Positions 18,802-20,460 of a DNA stretch of 20,460 nucleotides are shown piece by piece (positions within the stretch are counted from its first letter, which is position 1; each line of letters opens with the position of its first letter). Origin of the DNA: an uncultured Corynebacterium sp. (GTDB taxonomy: Bacteria > Actinomycetota > Actinomycetes > Mycobacteriales > Mycobacteriaceae); the NCBI GenBank assembly GCA_943908385.1, contig CALTTF010000028.1, forward strand, positions 1 through 20,460, read 5' to 3'. The position numbers and the translations under genes were made by a program. The notes beneath the pieces were generated by a model. It did no database searches and was not told the origin of the DNA. It worked only from the letters and a program-made list of their open reading frames with translations.

Positions 18802-20436
18802 TTACATCATGCCGCCCATGGCCTCCGGGTCCATGGCGGGAGCTGCGGGCTCCGGCTTCTGGGCGACGACGGCCTCGGTGGTGAGGAAGAGGCCGGCGAT
18901 GGAGGCGGCGTTCTGCAGGGCAGAACGGGTGACCTTAGCCGGGTCGGCGATGCCGTTGGCGAGCATCTCGACGTACTCGCCGGTGGCGGCGTTGAGGCCC
19001 TGGCCTGCCGGAAGGTTGGCGACCTTGTCGGCCACGACGCCCGGCTCGAGACCGGCGTTGAGAGCAATCTGCTTCAGCGGTGCGGAGAGAGCCTCGCGGA
19101 CGATCTTGACGCCCGTGGCCTCGTCGCCCTCGAAGCCGAGGTCGCCCTCGAGCTCCTTAGCTGCCTGCAGGAGTGCGACGCCGCCGCCGGCGACAATGCC
19201 CTCCTCGACCGCAGCCTTCGCGTTGCGGACGGCGTCCTCGATGCGCAGCTTGCGCTCCTTGAGCTCGACCTCGGTGGCTGCGCCGACCTTGAGGACAGCG
19301 ACGCCGCCGGCGAGCTTGGCCAGGCGCTCCTGGAGCTTCTCGCGGTCGTAGTCGGAATCCGAGTTCTCGATCTCGGCGCGGATCTGCTTCACGCGGCCCT
19401 CGATCTGGGCCTGCTCGCCAGCACCCTGGACGATGGTGGTGTCGTCCTTGGTGATCACGGCCTTGCGTGCCTGGCCGAGCAGGGAGACATCGGCGCCGTC
19501 GAGGGACAGGCCGACCTCCTCGGAGATGACCTGGCCACCGGTCAGGGTCGCGATGTCCTGCAGCATTGCCTTACGACGGTCGCCGAAGCCCGGCGCCTTG
19601 ACTGCCACGGACTTGAAGGTGCCGCGGATCTTGTTCACCACGAGGGTGGACAGAGCCTCGCCCTCGACGTCCTCGGCGATGATCAACAGCGGCTTGCCGG
19701 ACTGCATGACCTGCTCCAGGACCGGGACGAGCTCCTTGACGTTGGAGATCTTGCCGGAGACGAGGAGGATGTACGGATCCTCCAGGACAGCCTCGCCGCG
19801 CTCCATATCGGTGGCGAAGTATGCGGAGATGTAGCCCTTGTCGAAGCGCATGCCCTCGGTGACCTCGAGGTCGACGCCGAAGGTGTTGGACTCCTCGACG
19901 GTGATGACGGACTCCTTGTTCACGGAGCCGTTGCCGACGGCGTACATTGCCTCGGCGATCTTCTTGCCAATCTCCGGGTCAGAAGCCGAAATACCAGCGG
20001 TGGAAGCGATCTCCTCCTCGGTCTCGACCTCCTTGGCGGAGTCGAGAAGGACAGAGGACACCTTGTCGGTCGCGGCCTGAATGCCGCGCTTGATGCCCAT
20101 CGGGTTGGAACCGGCAGCCACGTTGCGCAGGCCCTCGCGCACCAGCGCCTGCGCCAGCACGGTCGCGGTGGTGGTGCCGTCGCCAGCGACGTCGTCAGTC
20201 TTCTTGGCGACTTCCTTGACCAGCTCAGCACCGATCTTCTCGTACGGGTCCTCGAGCTCGATGTCCTTAGCGATGGTCACGCCGTCATTCGTAATCGCCG
20301 GCGCGCCCCAGGACTTCTCCAGGACGACGTTGCGGCCCTTGGGGCCGAGGGTGACCTTCACAGCGTCAGCCAGGGTGTTCAGACCCTGCTCGAGGCTGCG
20401 GCGTGCTTCCTCGTCGAATGCGATCATCTTTGCCAT
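18802..20436 (-). CDS. groEL2: 60-kDa chaperonin GroEL2 (Hsp65)
   Basis: Complete, 544 aa (family 540-548). ATP-driven folding chamber in the cytoplasm, working with GroES. Visible hallmarks are KVTLGPKGRNVVLE (27-40), TNDGVTIAKDI (49-59) and the nucleotide-binding GDGTTTATVLAQ (85-96). The apical block KAPGFGDRRKAMLQDIA and the equatorial EDAVRNAKAAVEEGIVAGGG are also present. The tail DPEAMGGMM is the Gly/Met ending of the main actinobacterial paralog, as opposed to the His-rich tail of GroEL1. No groES precedes it within the 24 bp visible upstream, consistent with the stand-alone groEL2 locus. ATG at 20436 has GAGGAG 12 nt upstream. The promoter and any CIRCE operator for HrcA would lie beyond the window. 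Confidence 0.97.
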   Translation of the reverse strand: MAKMIAFDEEARRSLEQGLNTLADAVKVTLGPKGRNVVLEKSWGAPAITNDGVTIAKDIELEDPYEKIGAELVKEVAKKTDDVAGDGTTTATVLAQALVREGLRNVAAGSNPMGIKRGIQAATDKVSSVLLDSAKEVETEEEIASTAGISASDPEIGKKIAEAMYAVGNGSVNKESVITVEESNTFGVDLEVTEGMRFDKGYISAYFATDMERGEAVLEDPYILLVSGKISNVKELVPVLEQVMQSGKPLLIIAEDVEGEALSTLVVNKIRGTFKSVAVKAPGFGDRRKAMLQDIATLTGGQVISEEVGLSLDGADVSLLGQARKAVITKDDTTIVQGAGEQAQIEGRVKQIRAEIENSDSDYDREKLQERLAKLAGGVAVLKVGAATEVELKERKLRIEDAVRNAKAAVEEGIVAGGGVALLQAAKELEGDLGFEGDEATGVKIVREALSAPLKQIALNAGLEPGVVADKVANLPAGQGLNAATGEYVEMLANGIADPAKVTRSALQNAASIAGLFLTTEAVVAQKPEPAAPAMDPEAMGGMM

Positions 20437-20460
20437 GTGAGTTTGTTGCTCCTCGTTTAT

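Overview
The window reads as a high-GC Actinobacterium of the genus Corynebacterium. The strongest evidence is the right-hand third. There, groEL2, two tiny mycomembrane porin genes (porH and porA) and a class I polyphosphate kinase (ppk2B) lie in the same order I recall from the Corynebacterium glutamicum porA-porH region. Almost all genes are on the minus strand; only a rhodanese tail and a MarR-type regulator are on the plus strand.

Layout, left to right. At 1-122 is the end of a rhodanese-domain protein. At 192-977 (-) is a class E/F (SrtF-like) sortase, divergent from a MarR-family regulator with a histone-H1-like Lys/Ser tail (1108-1755, +). At 2025-2927 and 3328-4209 (both -) are two paralogous exported proteins of unknown function with internal 'GDxVxDxxGxxV' repeats and two hydrophobic segments. 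Each is followed by a terminator built on nearly the same 12-bp stem. At 15047-4557 (-) is a complete heterotrimeric sortase-dependent pilus operon, transcribed as giant tip adhesin (2055 aa, LPETG), major pilin (503 aa, LPATG), base pilin (512 aa, LASTG) and class C pilin-polymerising sortase. At 17250-15227 (-) is a probable operon of ppk2B, an unknown 158-aa protein and a non-canonical EchA6-like crotonase. At 17779-17406 (-) is porH-porA behind a recognisable promoter. At 18610-18287 is a doubtful small ORF, and groEL2 fills 20436-18802.

How the parts fit. By analogy with Spa pili of C. diphtheriae, the class C sortase would join major pilin subunits through a pilin-motif lysine and cap them with the tip protein. 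The base pilin carries a LAxTG-type signal suited to a housekeeping class E/F sortase, and such an enzyme is encoded 4.5 kb away in the same window. The tip protein has no visible von Willebrand A domain. It instead has a CshA-like N-terminal region followed by about ten cysteine-paired DUF5979-like modules. This differs from the vWA-type SpaC tip.

The most novel elements are the tandem paralog pair between the two sortase loci, the architecture and acidic tails of the pilus proteins, and several unexplained hairpins: 4399-4417, 8833-8875, 15158-15183 and 18615-18655. No tRNA, rRNA, CRISPR array or insertion sequence was seen.
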